DNA of 64,000 nt, from positions 27,314 through 91,313 of the forward strand of contig JABEUN010000081.1 of NCBI GenBank assembly GCA_013044385.1. Reading direction: 5' to 3'. This stretch comes from Acidimicrobiaceae bacterium (GTDB taxonomy: Bacteria; Actinomycetota; Acidimicrobiia; Acidimicrobiales; Acidimicrobiaceae). The notes under the pieces are model-generated. The model made no database searches. It was given only the letters and a program-made list of their open reading frames with translations, and was not told where the DNA came from. Of the stretch, positions 16,306-24,832 are shown in pieces. The translations under genes were made by a program, and so were the position numbers. Position 1 is the stretch's first letter. Every line of letters begins with the position of its first letter.

Positions 16306-16689
16306 TCAGAAGGAGATCACCGCATCAGCCGACATCGCTAGATCGTTGAAGGCTGCTCCACCGATCATCTCGACACCGTCTATCAAAGACTCGTATGTGA
16401 GGTCGTTTAAGTCCAATGAAGGTTGACAGACCCAGAGTCGAACCCCAAGGTCGGTGGCCTGGCGAATGAAGTAGGACAGACGCTGTCCACTATCTCCTTT
16501 TGGACCGATCTTGTCCACGACATCGCGCTGTAGCAGAGTCGGGCCATACATGGTGAAGTAGATACCCACCTCTGCCTCCATGGCAGCAGCAGAGGCCGCC
16601 AAGAAGAAGGGAGTGGCAGAGCGACCAGGGTCGCTGACCCCATGTGTCTGGACATAGAGGACCTTGCCCTCACCGTCATTGTTCCACAT
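16306..16689 (-). CDS. DsrE-family sulfur-transfer protein (DsrE3B-like)
   Basis: The 127-residue DsrE/F-like protein has the strand-helix core 'YFTMYGPTLLQRDVV' and a conserved cysteine at C88 in 'WVCQPSLDL', the position of the catalytic cysteine in DsrE3 relatives. The CQxxxD pattern is related to but distinct from the DsrE3A at the other end of the operon, so the two probably take different steps or partners. It follows tusA and precedes hdrC1, with GGGGG six bases before its ATG. It likely receives sulfur from or passes it to TusA before oxidation by sHdr. The subfamily name is tentative. Confidence 0.8.
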   Translation of the reverse strand: MWNNDGEGKVLYVQTHGVSDPGRSATPFFLAASAAAMEAEVGIYFTMYGPTLLQRDVVDKIGPKGDSGQRLSYFIRQATDLGVRLWVCQPSLDLNDLTYESLIDGVEMIGGAAFNDLAMSADAVISF

Positions 16690-16777
16690 TTACTACCCCC
16701 TCGCAGCCGCGGCCAGCTCGAGTGTTCTCGGTGCTTATGAGTATTTCAATTGTCACAGATGGGCGATTAACCTCGAC

Positions 16778-16794
16778 CGCCTTAGCGGAAGGCG
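16778..16794. terminator. Hairpin between tusA and dsrE, possible attenuator
   Basis: CGCCTT (16778-16783) and AAGGCG (16789-16794) form a perfect 6-base stem with a 5-base loop in the 129-base gap between tusA and the dsrE gene. No T-run follows on the transcribed (minus) strand, so it is not a standard intrinsic terminator. It could partially stop or process the transcript and let TusA be made in excess of the rest. The structure is seen; the role is a guess. Confidence 0.35.
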
Positions 16795-16818
16795 CTAACG
16801 AATAGTGCAAAGTACTCA

Positions 16819-17058
16819 TCAGCGCGTCTTGCGAAGAAATACGTGGAAAACCTGACCATCACGCTCAATCTTGATGAGTTCATTGCCGGTGCGCGATGAC
16901 CATGCCCGCATGTCGGGCTCAACACCTGGATCAGTTGCCAATAGCTCAAGGACGTCACCGACCGAAAGCTTCTTCATCTCTTGCGCTGTCTTGACAACTG
17001 GAAGTGGGCACGCTAGCCCCTGACAGTCAAGGACGCGGTCCGTTGCAAACTCCGACAT
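16819..17058 (-). CDS. tusA: TusA sulfur carrier protein
   Basis: The 79-residue protein has the signature 'LACPLPVVKTAQEM', with the sulfur-binding cysteine at C17 in CPxP. TusA carries persulfide sulfur in the cytoplasm. In sulfur oxidisers it works with DsrE proteins to hand sulfur to the sHdr-LbpA system. It is the first gene of the twenty-gene leftward operon, preceded by a G-rich ribosome-binding site (GGGGGGG) and a 209-base intergenic region shared with the rightward SDR gene. Confidence 0.95.
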   Translation of the reverse strand: MSEFATDRVLDCQGLACPLPVVKTAQEMKKLSVGDVLELLATDPGVEPDMRAWSSRTGNELIKIERDGQVFHVFLRKTR

Positions 17059-17119
17059 GTCCCCCCCGAAACACGGCGGTCACCTACGGCACCGCCAATC
17101 GTCGAACCACCTCACCAAC

Positions 17120-17164
17120 TGCGAATCTATATGCGTCCATTCGCAGATACTGAAGTCGAATCTA
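17120..17164. promoter_or_regulatory. Inverted and direct repeats upstream of the sHdr operon
   Basis: An inverted repeat TGCGAAT-N12-ATTCGCA spans 17120-17145. The octamer CGAATCTA occurs at 17122 and again at 17157, 35 bases apart, and a related CGAATATC lies at 17212. The block is about 60-105 bases upstream of tusA, where an operator would be expected. ATTC/GAAT half-sites are typical of ArsR-type sulfur-responsive repressors, though the spacing seen here differs from the ATTC-N8-GAAT reported for SqrR. The octamer alone is not specific, since it also occurs at 23304 and 41841. Confidence 0.4.
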
Positions 17165-17200
17165 CAGTAACATAGCGACAGTTGGATTTGGGGCTTAACC

Positions 17201-17206
17201 TATACT
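17201..17206 (+). promoter_or_regulatory. Candidate -10 box for the rightward SDR gene
   Basis: TATACT matches the -10 consensus in five of six positions and sits in an AT-rich stretch about 62 bases before the SDR start codon. The -35 is poor: the hexamer ending 17 bases upstream reads ACAGTT. Confidence 0.3.
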
Positions 17207-17267
17207 TTTTTCGAATATCTCATATTTCTTTTTATCAAATGGCTGAATACGCCCAGATGGGAGCTAT

Positions 17268-18047
17268 ATGACCTGGATCCTTGTCACCGGAGGATCTAGC
17301 CCCATAGGGCAGGCCATCGTGACTCGCATGACAAACCAAGGCATGAGCGTCGTCCTTCAGTGCAATCGACACCAGTCGAGGGCGGTCGAGTTCGCTTCTG
17401 AACTGTCGGCGCGAGGCAAGGAGGTTGTCGTCATCCGACAAAGACTTGACCGATCCGGCGACCCCCTTAAGTTGGTACAGCATTGCCTGGTTGATGTCGG
17501 ACCCATCGATCACATTGCACACGTTGCGGCTACGGGGGTGATGCGCTCAGCTCAGGACGTCAAATCAAAACATCTCTCCTGGTCTGCTTCGGTCACCGCC
17601 TACGCCTTTGTCGAGCTGATAGTCGCGCTACGGCCGCAGTCCGCGGTCGCGATTTCGTCCACTGGTGCCACACAGGTGGTCCCGAACTACCTACCCGTAG
17701 CCATGGCCAAGAGCGCCCTTGCGACCGCTGTCCGCTATCTCGCTGTCGAACTGGCGCCTGAAACCAGAGTCAATGGCATCGTTGCGGGTCTAGTCAGAAC
17801 GCCTTCGGCCCTCCTACTAAAAAAAGATGCAGGGCGCTTGCTGGAGGATGCGGAGCAGGCAACTCCAATGAAACGACTTGTCACACCGTCCGACATCGCT
17901 GACGTTGCTGCATATCTGCTTAGCGAGCAGGCATCAATGATTAATGGCGCGAACATCGACGTCGACGGGGGACTATCGCTTCGATGGAACAGAGAGGTCC
18001 ACGCACCAGAACCGCCAAGATCTTCCCCTCCAGCTTTGACCACTTAG
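17268..18047 (+). CDS. Short-chain dehydrogenase, enoyl-ACP reductase (FabL/FabI)-like
   Basis: The 259-residue SDR has the N-terminal cofactor motif 'VTGGSSPIG'. Its active site is spaced as Y-x6-K in 'NYLPVAMAK', the pattern of enoyl-ACP reductases (FabI, FabL), not the Y-x3-K of ordinary SDRs. A serine-threonine pair ('AISSTGAT') precedes it, and the C-terminal 'GANIDVDGGLS' is typical of the fold. It may reduce enoyl thioesters in fatty-acid synthesis, but no fab genes are adjacent. ATG 17268 follows GGGAG. The C-terminal tail is proline- and serine-rich and unlikely to be structured. Confidence 0.75.
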   Translation: MTWILVTGGSSPIGQAIVTRMTNQGMSVVLQCNRHQSRAVEFASELSARGKEVVVIRQRLDRSGDPLKLVQHCLVDVGPIDHIAHVAATGVMRSAQDVKSKHLSWSASVTAYAFVELIVALRPQSAVAISSTGATQVVPNYLPVAMAKSALATAVRYLAVELAPETRVNGIVAGLVRTPSALLLKKDAGRLLEDAEQATPMKRLVTPSDIADVAAYLLSEQASMINGANIDVDGGLSLRWNREVHAPEPPRSSPPALTT

Positions 18048-18177
18048 TCGTTTAAGCGGGGTTATGTGGTACGAAGACTCTTGAAGATCGAAACTGTGGA
18101 ACCTGTCTCATTTGATAGTTAGAGCCGCTGAGTGATCGACTCCAATTAAACCTTCCCAATTGGTAGAATTATCAGCT

Positions 18178-19779
18178 ATGCCAACCCCAGACATGCAAAG
18201 AGCAGCGGCCGCCCTCGAGATCGGCAAAGTCGCAATCGAGACCGCCATCACGACCCTTAAGTCAGCCGATGACCTCGATCATCTCCAGGTGGTCGCCTAC
18301 GATCTTGCGCATGCCGCCTCGGGAATCGAAGCGGGAAGGTCACTTCTGGACTACGGCGCAAAGGGCTCGGACGAAGCAGCGATTGCCTGTGCCTTTATCG
18401 CTGACGCTCTCTATGACCTCCAGGTGAGAACTCTGTCCCGCGAATCGCTCTTCGACCTCACTCCGGGCTTCCTGACAGCTGCCGACTCATTCATTAGGGA
18501 GTTCAGAGACCCAGCTTTCGTTGCCACACTGGCCAGGACGCCTGGGAACAGGCACCTGGACCCTGAATTCGAAATGGTCCAAGATGCATTCCGCCGTTTC
18601 GCAAATGAGAAGATAAGGCCAACAGCCGAGGCGGTGCATCGGTTGAACTCGGACGTCCCGGAGGAGATAATCTCCGGTCTCGCCGAGATGGGTGCATTCG
18701 GGCTCTCGATACCCGAAAGCTATGGCGGATTTGCCTCAGATGAAGGCAAGGACTACACGGCAATGGTTGTGGCGACCGAGGAACTTTCACGAGGCTCCCT
18801 CGGAATTGGGGGATCTCTCATCACGAGGCCCGAGATATTGGCACGGGCGCTCTTGAGGGGCGGAACCGAGGATCAAAAGAACCGCTGGCTGCCAAAACTT
18901 GCCTCTGGAGAGGCGATGAACGCTGTTGCCGTTACAGAGCCAGACTTCGGCTCTGACGTAGCAGGTATCACCACCTCTGCGGCAAGATCCGGCGCCGGAT
19001 GGATTTTGAACGGTGTCAAGACTTGGTGCACCTTCGCAGCCAGAGCGGACGTGCTTATGTTGCTGGCTCGAACCGATCCCGATAGATCCAAAACACACAG
19101 AGGACTTTCGCTCTTCGTCGTCGAGAAGGAGCGTCGATCAGGACACAGTTTCGTCCTCGAGCAGCCTCCGTCTGCCGAAAACACAAATGGCGGAAAGATA
19201 GAAGCCAGGGCGATCGACACCATTGGCTATCGAGGCATGCACTCATACGAGGTTTCTATTGAGTCTTGGTGGGTACCGCAGGAGAATCTGATAGGTGGTG
19301 AACAAGGTCTGGGGAAAGGGTTCTACTTCCAGATGGAAGGATTTGAGAACGGAAGAATCCAGACCGCTGCAAGGGCGATTGGACTCATGCAGGCCGCCTA
19401 TGAAGCTGCCCTGGCTTATGCCGAGGGCCGTAATGTATTCAACAATCCGATCATCGACTATCAGTTGACCCAGGTGAAGTTGGGCAGGATGGCCGCAGTC
19501 ATACAGGCATCACGCCAGTTCTCCTATCACGTAGCGAACCTTATGGCAAAGGGGCAGGGATCGATGGAGGCATCGATGGCCAAGGCATACGTGTGTAGAG
19601 CAGCCGAGTGGGTAACCCGGGAGGCTATGCAGATCCATGGTGGAATGGGTTACGCCGAGGAGTTCCCGGTGAGCCGGTACTTCGTAGACGCTCGTGTGCT
19701 TTCCATCTTTGAGGGTGCCGACGAAACCCTCGCACTAAAGGTGATCGCACGCAAGCTCATCGATTCCCAGCGATCCTGA
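18178..19779 (+). CDS. mcd: (2S)-methylsuccinyl-CoA dehydrogenase-like acyl-CoA dehydrogenase
   Basis: The 533-residue protein has an N-terminal helical extension of about 120 residues before the acyl-CoA dehydrogenase fold, as in methylsuccinyl-CoA dehydrogenases of the ethylmalonyl-CoA pathway. The core is a close match to that family as I remember it: 'VTEPDFGSDVAG', 'NGVKTWCTFAARAD', 'DTIGYRGMHSYE', 'GFENGR', and 'QIHGGMGYAEE' with 'IFEGADE' near the end. It would oxidise methylsuccinyl-CoA to mesaconyl-CoA, passing electrons to Etf. ATG 18178 is preferred to a TTG at 18160; neither has a strong ribosome-binding site. Crotonyl-CoA carboxylase/reductase and ethylmalonyl-CoA mutase genes are not in the window. 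Confidence 0.85.
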   Translation: MPTPDMQRAAAALEIGKVAIETAITTLKSADDLDHLQVVAYDLAHAASGIEAGRSLLDYGAKGSDEAAIACAFIADALYDLQVRTLSRESLFDLTPGFLTAADSFIREFRDPAFVATLARTPGNRHLDPEFEMVQDAFRRFANEKIRPTAEAVHRLNSDVPEEIISGLAEMGAFGLSIPESYGGFASDEGKDYTAMVVATEELSRGSLGIGGSLITRPEILARALLRGGTEDQKNRWLPKLASGEAMNAVAVTEPDFGSDVAGITTSAARSGAGWILNGVKTWCTFAARADVLMLLARTDPDRSKTHRGLSLFVVEKERRSGHSFVLEQPPSAENTNGGKIEARAIDTIGYRGMHSYEVSIESWWVPQENLIGGEQGLGKGFYFQMEGFENGRIQTAARAIGLMQAAYEAALAYAEGRNVFNNPIIDYQLTQVKLGRMAAVIQASRQFSYHVANLMAKGQGSMEASMAKAYVCRAAEWVTREAMQIHGGMGYAEEFPVSRYFVDARVLSIFEGADETLALKVIARKLIDSQRS

Positions 19780-19830
19780 TCGCCACTTGCGCCAATGAAT
19801 ACAGAGACTGGCTGCAGATCCCTCCCAGAG

Positions 19831-19858
19831 TAGAGGTCAGCCGCGGCGTGACCACTCT
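19831..19858 (+). terminator. Stem-loop downstream of mcd
   Basis: AGAGGTCA and TGACCACTCT pair, with one bulged A, around a GCCGCGGCG loop that is itself partly self-complementary. It lies about 55 bases after the mcd stop. No clear T-run follows, so this may be a rho-independent-like or merely 3'-stabilising structure. Confidence 0.4.
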
Positions 19859-19984
19859 CTAAGGTGTTGTGTGATTACTAACTAGATAATCGACAGGGAA
19901 GCGACCGACCAGTAAATGGGTGGGTCTTAAGCAATTCGCCGAAGCAACCGATAAACACATCTATCCCTAGACCGGAGGGGAGCT

Positions 19985-20785
19985 ATGGGAGTAATGAGAC
20001 GATTCGTGGCCGGCCTGCTTGTAGCGATTGGCCTTATTTTCGGCTCCCTTGCAATCTTCATCCATTTAACACAGTTAAGTCTGCTCCAACCTGGTCGTCT
20101 TCAACAAGCCGCCTCACAGTTGATTGCCAGTCCTGCGGTACGTAATGCACTAGTAGGTGCAACAGCGACCGGTATAAATCAATACCTGCCTCAGGGTACC
20201 TATATCCCCACCCAAGAGGCGTCAGTAGTCGTTGACAAGGTGCTGTCAGACCCGACAGTTCAGGGTGAGTTCGCAGCCGCCATGGGCAATGCCCAAGCCC
20301 GACTGTTGGGCCAAACTAATCAGCCCATAGTCCTGACTGGTCCTGCATTCACACAGGCTGTAGTCACCGCTCTCAATCCATTCTCTCCCCAGGCCGCCTC
20401 CGCCGTGGCGAACTCCGGCATCACCATACCGATACCTGGTGCAAATCTGCCCAACCTCTCCAAGTATGTAAGTTGGGCTCCACGACTGTTGTCGCTGTTT
20501 AGGGCTCTTGCGATTCTCCTGTGCGGGGTCGGTTTGATCATTCACCCGGCAAGGATGACAGTCCTATCCCGAATCAGTCTCTGGTTGATCGGGATCAGCC
20601 TGCTCAACGCGCTGATTTTCTGGTTCGCTCCGGCGTATCTGCTTCCTTCAATCGGAACTAGCTGGGCTGCGATTGCCGCAGTCATTCTCAAGGCCGCATC
20701 GGGCCCTGCCGCAGCTTTCTACGCCACACTCCTCGGTATTGGTGTCATCGGATTCGTCTCCACGAAAGTTCTCGCGAAACTTTAG
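19985..20785 (+). CDS. Integral membrane protein of unknown function
   Basis: The 266-residue protein has a very good ribosome-binding site (GGAGGGG before ATG). There is one N-terminal membrane segment (about residues 8-30), an exported-looking middle region of about 130 residues rich in Ala, Gln and Thr, then three more hydrophobic segments (about 170-190, 198-220, 230-260). I do not recognise a family. The layout (one helix, a large outside loop, a helical bundle) occurs in many actinobacterial envelope proteins with no assigned role. It has no obvious operon partners: mcd lies upstream behind a stem-loop and the next gene is convergent. Confidence 0.7.
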   Translation: MGVMRRFVAGLLVAIGLIFGSLAIFIHLTQLSLLQPGRLQQAASQLIASPAVRNALVGATATGINQYLPQGTYIPTQEASVVVDKVLSDPTVQGEFAAAMGNAQARLLGQTNQPIVLTGPAFTQAVVTALNPFSPQAASAVANSGITIPIPGANLPNLSKYVSWAPRLLSLFRALAILLCGVGLIIHPARMTVLSRISLWLIGISLLNALIFWFAPAYLLPSIGTSWAAIAAVILKAASGPAAAFYATLLGIGVIGFVSTKVLAKL

Positions 20786-20842
20786 CCAGATCCCGTTTAA
20801 CTACTGGTTCCGCTGATGTAAGCCTGTCGGCCAGAATCAGGT

Positions 20843-21775
20843 TCAGGATCTACTGCGACCAGCACGCTCTCCACGACTGACGAACTTTGTCGCCATCTTT
20901 CTAGAAGCCTCATCGATCATCTCATCGCCGAACATCACAGCACCCTTTCGGTCCCCCTCGGTCGCCTGATGATAAGCGTCCAAGATGTCCCAAGCGCGGT
21001 CGAACTGCTCCTGCGTAGGGCTGTAGACCTCATTGATAATGGCGACTTGATCGGGATGCAGCGCCCACTTGCCGTCATATCCGAGAGTTGCCGTTCGCCT
21101 GCAGTAGTCCCTAAGACCGTCCGACTCCTTAATCTTGAGATACGGTCCGTCTATTACCTGCAGTCCATTAGCTCTTCCGGCCATAAGTATCTTTGAAAAG
21201 ACATAGTGAAAGTGATCGCCTGGATAATCAGCTATCTGGACGCCGCCAGTGAGAACCGGCATCTCCATCGATGCCGCAAAGTCAGCTGGGCCAAAGATGA
21301 TCGTCTCGAGGCGTGGCGAGGCGGCGCAGATCTCTTCGACATTAATGAGTCCTCGAGCCGTTTCGATCTGAGCCTCTATTCCGATGTGACCCACCGGCAG
21401 ACCGCAGTTCCGCTCCACCTGTGTAAGAAGCAGATCAAGCGCTACCACTTCCGCTGCACTTTGGACCTTCGGCAACATTAGCTCATCTAGGCGTTCACCA
21501 GCATTTGATACGACCTCGATCACGTCACCATATGTCCATGGCGTGTCCCACGCGTTGATCCTCACACAAAGTACGCGATCGTCCCAACTCTGGTCACGAA
21601 TCGCCGTAACAACCTTCTGTCGGGCTGCTTCTTTCTCCAGAGGAGCCACTGAGTCCTCAAGGTCGAGGAATGTCATATCCGCTTCGATCGTCAGCGCCTT
21701 GGCCAGAAAGCGCTCCGAAGAGCCCGGAACCGATAAACACGAACGACGTGGCAGATTTCTTGAGCGTTCAGACAT
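20843..21775 (-). CDS. CitE-like CoA-ester lyase (malyl-CoA/methylmalyl-CoA lyase family)
   Basis: This HpcH/HpaI-citrate lyase beta family protein has about 310 residues from ATG 21775 (a TTG at 21811 is possible). Conserved points are 'LSVPGSSERF', 'FLDLEDSVAP' (acidic metal and substrate residues), 'RINAWDTPW', 'MLPKVQ', 'IEAQIETA' and 'GPADFAAS', plus 'GKWALHPDQ' near the C-terminus. Family members cleave or condense malyl-CoA, beta-methylmalyl-CoA or citramalyl-CoA. Placed opposite the Mcd-like gene, a role as L-malyl-CoA/beta-methylmalyl-CoA lyase in C2 assimilation is attractive, but substrate cannot be read from sequence. Confidence 0.82.
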   Translation of the reverse strand: MSERSRNLPRRSCLSVPGSSERFLAKALTIEADMTFLDLEDSVAPLEKEAARQKVVTAIRDQSWDDRVLCVRINAWDTPWTYGDVIEVVSNAGERLDELMLPKVQSAAEVVALDLLLTQVERNCGLPVGHIGIEAQIETARGLINVEEICAASPRLETIIFGPADFAASMEMPVLTGGVQIADYPGDHFHYVFSKILMAGRANGLQVIDGPYLKIKESDGLRDYCRRTATLGYDGKWALHPDQVAIINEVYSPTQEQFDRAWDILDAYHQATEGDRKGAVMFGDEMIDEASRKMATKFVSRGERAGRSRS

Positions 21776-21903
21776 GGAATTCAAAGATAGTGGACCGCGT
21801 GCGAACTTCAACCAAGTTCGCTACCCCACAACTGGTTAAGGAAAAGGATCATCACCCTGAACTGGGGCGCTAGATCTGACTGCGAATTGTTACGGACCAG
21901 ATA

Positions 21904-22584
21904 TCAGGAAAGATTCTCCTCGAGAAATGCAACTACCCGGTCCCACGCCTGAGCCGAAGCCGAAGGGTCATACTGGCCCGGCCTCGTGTCGTTGAAAAAT
22001 CCATGGACCGTGCCTGGATAGATGAAGAATTCCGCCTCTTTGTCCAGTGACAGAAGCGTCGCTTCAAGCAACCTCACAGTCTCCTCAGACGCAGAATGGT
22101 CATGCTCGGCATAGTGGCCCTGAATTGCCGCTTCGATCCTGGAGTAGTCCGGTACCGCATCGGCCCAGGGGATCACTCCATAGAAAGGCGCAGCTGCTTT
22201 AACCTTGTCCGGACGGAGTGCTGCCAGCACCAACGCTAGGCCACCACCCATGCAGAAGCCGATCACTCCGACGCGGTCCGAGCCCGAACGAGTGGCGACC
22301 TCATCTACGGCTCCACTCATCTGACGAGCAGCCTCATCGATCTTCAGGGCCATAGCGAACTTCCCGGCCTCATCTGGCTCCTCGGTCTTCTCGCCCCTAT
22401 ACAGATCTGGAGCAAGTGCTACGAATCCTGCTGCTGCAAGTCGGTCACACACATCCTCGATGTGGTCTACTAGACCCCACCACTCCTGTATGACCACAAC
22501 TCCAGGACCAGAACCAGTGACCGGCAACGCAAGATAACCCGACTCTGAGCCGCTTGCACTTTTAAACTGAATTAATTCACCCAC
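21904..22584 (-). CDS. Dienelactone hydrolase family protein
   Basis: This alpha/beta hydrolase has about 226 residues from GTG 22584, giving the usual family N-terminus leading into 'SGYLALP'. The frame extends to a TTG at 22647. The catalytic triad is visible: the cysteine nucleophile in 'GFCMGGG', aspartate in 'YAEHDHS' and histidine in 'TVHGFFND'. 'VVVIQEWWGLVDHI' is the conserved oxyanion-side segment. Such enzymes hydrolyse dienelactones in aromatic degradation or, more often in genomes like this, unknown ester substrates. No aromatic-degradation genes are nearby, so substrate remains open. Confidence 0.88.
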   Translation of the reverse strand: MGELIQFKSASGSESGYLALPVTGSGPGVVVIQEWWGLVDHIEDVCDRLAAAGFVALAPDLYRGEKTEEPDEAGKFAMALKIDEAARQMSGAVDEVATRSGSDRVGVIGFCMGGGLALVLAALRPDKVKAAAPFYGVIPWADAVPDYSRIEAAIQGHYAEHDHSASEETVRLLEATLLSLDKEAEFFIYPGTVHGFFNDTRPGQYDPSASAQAWDRVVAFLEENLS

Positions 22585-22681
22585 AAATCGAGAACTTACC
22601 ACGGCAAAAACCCAATCAGGTAGCCCGGCACCTTCTTCGGTAATCAATCGCTAACGGCTGGACCACTCCGCACCATTCCGA

Positions 22682-23299
22682 TCAGCCGAAGTGGGACCTC
22701 CTTCGTCCCGTACCCAATCGGGCAGGTAGGGGCATCATAAGTTCGGATGACACTTGCCCGAACGCGAACGGCGGCACTTGCCACTGGCCGTCCATGTGAA
22801 CTCCTCCGTGGAGCGACAGCGGCATACTTACAAGTTCCAGTCCGGCCGAGGATGCGCTCTGAATGAATCGGTCGAACATCGGTCCAGGCAGTCCAAACCA
22901 GCCACAAGAGAACAGTTCCCGATCGCCGGAGTCTCCATCAAAAGGTACGGACAGCGCAAATTGCTCCTCGGATATGGCCATCGGCACAACGAGTCCCCTA
23001 CGCACCACCGCTCTCTTTGAGCGGGAGTCATGAAGCGGACAGTCTTCGAGGTGCTCCTCGAAGGAGTTTCTCACCTCGAAGAGGTCCGCCGCCAGTTGCA
23101 TTGAGCCGACTGTGGCATTGAGGGCGGACCATAGTTCAGCCACACCCGGCTGGGACTGGAGAAGTCTCTTTGCACTCGCAAGCATTTCCGATCGATCCGA
23201 TGAGATTTCAAACAGAAGGTCCAGTGCCGTAAGGATAAGGTCACCGGAAGATCCCCAGTCCGCCTCAGCGACCCACCGCAGCTGCTCGATCGTATTCAT
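22682..23299 (-). CDS. Hypothetical protein
   Basis: The 205-residue protein matches no family I recognise. The first 80 residues are helical and contain 'LLQSQPGVAELWSALNA', faintly like the helical N-terminal region of eIF2B-related isomerases, but the substrate-binding loops of that family are missing, so I do not assign it. The second half is strand-rich with glycine and aromatic residues ('FSCGWFGLPGP', 'LSLHGGVHMDG'). Three cysteines are scattered. It starts at ATG 23299 with a 65-base gap to the fumarase gene upstream and is in the same direction as the dienelactone hydrolase. Confidence 0.6.
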   Translation of the reverse strand: MNTIEQLRWVAEADWGSSGDLILTALDLLFEISSDRSEMLASAKRLLQSQPGVAELWSALNATVGSMQLAADLFEVRNSFEEHLEDCPLHDSRSKRAVVRRGLVVPMAISEEQFALSVPFDGDSGDRELFSCGWFGLPGPMFDRFIQSASSAGLELVSMPLSLHGGVHMDGQWQVPPFAFGQVSSELMMPLPARLGTGRRRSHFG

Positions 23300-23364
23300 A
23301 TCGCGAATCTAGCAGTGTGGCAGGAGTTGCAAACTGCCAGATTAGGTCCGGTAAGTTGAAACCA

Positions 23365-24768
23365 CTACTTGATGATCCCACCCTTTGTCATCGCCATTAC
23401 GTCAAGAGCCTTATCTACCTCTTCAACCGACATGAGCCCCTCCTCCAGAACCACGGTTCGGATGTCTTTCCCTTCCGCAAGGGATTTCTTAATCACTTTG
23501 GCGGCCATTTCGTATCCAATGTAAGGATTCAACGAAGTACCGATCGACGGAGACGATAGAGCGTAGGTTCGGCACCGTTCTACGTCTGCCTCGATCCCCG
23601 CGACACACTTATCTGCAAGGGCCACACTCACCGAGGAAACCAGCTCTATCTCTTCGAGCAAGTTCCTAGCGATTACGGGCAGCATGACATTTAGCTCCAA
23701 GGTGCCGGCAGCACCTCCGAACGCCACGGCTGCATCACACCCCATCACCTGAGCAACAACCTGACACACCGCCTCTGGCACGACCGGATTCACCTTGCCC
23801 GGCATGATGGAACTTCCAGGCTGGAGGTCGGGTAGATGTATCTCGCCCAGACCACATCTCGGCCCGGATGACATCAACCTAAGGTCGTTAGCGATCTTGT
23901 AAAGTGAGACCGCCACTGTCCTTACTGCACCTGAAAGCTCCACTAGGGAATCGCGCGCACCGTGTGCCTCGAAGTGATTTCGGGCCTCCCGCAGCGGTAG
24001 TCCAGTTTCGGCTACGAGACGGCCGATCACTCCAGGGGCGAAACCTGGCGGACAATTAAGCCCCGTACCTACCGCAGTTCCTCCCAGCGGGAGCTCACCA
24101 GCCCTAACTAAAACAGACTCTATCCTCTCCACTCCGTAGGCGATGGCGGCAGAGTATCCGGAGAACTCCTGACCAAGAGTGACTGGCGTTGCGTCCATCA
24201 GGTGGGTACGTCCAGACTTCACGACGTCAGCGAACTCGTCAGCCTTTGATCCAAGAACTTGGCTCAGGTGTCGCAACGAAGGTATCAATCGCTCAACAGC
24301 TAGGTAACTTGCCGCAAGATGGATCGCTGACGGGAATACGTCATTGGATGATTGGGACGCGTTCACATCATCATTCGGCTTAACCAGCCGTCCCAACGCC
24401 TCCGAAGCCAAGTTGGCAATCACCTCATTGGCATTCATGTTTGATGACGTTCCCGATCCCGTCTGATATACGTCGATAGGAAAATCATCGTCGTAGTCGC
24501 CTTTGGCCACTGCCGCAGCCGCATCCGAAATCGCCCTACCCACATCAGCGGGGATTATCCCGAGCTCGGCGTTTACCTGAGCTGCCGCACCTTTGATCTG
24601 GGCAAGCGCCCAAATCAAACTCCTCTGAATCCTCAAACCTGAGATTGGAAAGTTCTCTACGGCCCGCTGGGTCTGGGCGCCCCACTTCGCGCTCAACGGT
24701 ACTTCTACGTTCCCCATCGAATCGTGTTCGATGCGGAAACCGGACTGGTTCAGTCTTGTTTCACTCAC
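23365..24768 (-). CDS. fumC: Class II fumarate hydratase
   Basis: The 467-residue member of the fumarase/aspartase superfamily has the signature '[11 protein letters not shown]' that holds the mobile catalytic serine. Other FumC features are '[15 protein letters not shown]', '[11 protein letters not shown]', '[16 protein letters not shown]' and '[10 protein letters not shown]'. The length is that of FumC, and the combination favours fumarase over aspartase. It converts fumarate to malate in the citric acid cycle. It is monocistronic or coupled with the hypothetical gene 65 bases downstream. The upstream 220-base region is shared with the divergent NlpC/P60 gene. Confidence 0.95.
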   Translation of the reverse strand: MSETRLNQSGFRIEHDSMGNVEVPLSAKWGAQTQRAVENFPISGLRIQRSLIWALAQIKGAAAQVNAELGIIPADVGRAISDAAAAVAKGDYDDDFPIDVYQTGSGTSSNMNANEVIANLASEALGRLVKPNDDVNASQSSNDVFPSAIHLAASYLAVERLIPSLRHLSQVLGSKADEFADVVKSGRTHLMDATPVTLGQEFSGYSAAIAYGVERIESVLVRAGELPLGGTAVGTGLNCPPGFAPGVIGRLVAETGLPLREARNHFEAHGARDSLVELSGAVRTVAVSLYKIANDLRLMSSGPRCGLGEIHLPDLQPGSSIMPGKVNPVVPEAVCQVVAQVMGCDAAVAFGGAAGTLELNVMLPVIARNLLEEIELVSSVSVALADKCVAGIEADVERCRTYALSSPSIGTSLNPYIGYEMAAKVIKKSLAEGKDIRTVVLEEGLMSVEEVDKALDVMAMTKGGIIK

Positions 24769-24815
24769 ACCTGCAAAACTAGCCAGAATTCCAATGCGAT
24801 GCTAAATATGCTGAT

Positions 24816-24832
24816 CTGGGTCCTATACCCAG
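24816..24832. other. Hairpin in the fumC leader
   Basis: CTGGGT (24816-24821) and ACCCAG (24827-24832) form a perfect 6-base stem with a 5-base loop, 48 bases upstream of fumC in the divergent intergenic region. It may be an operator or a leader structure; the sequence does not say which. Confidence 0.3.
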
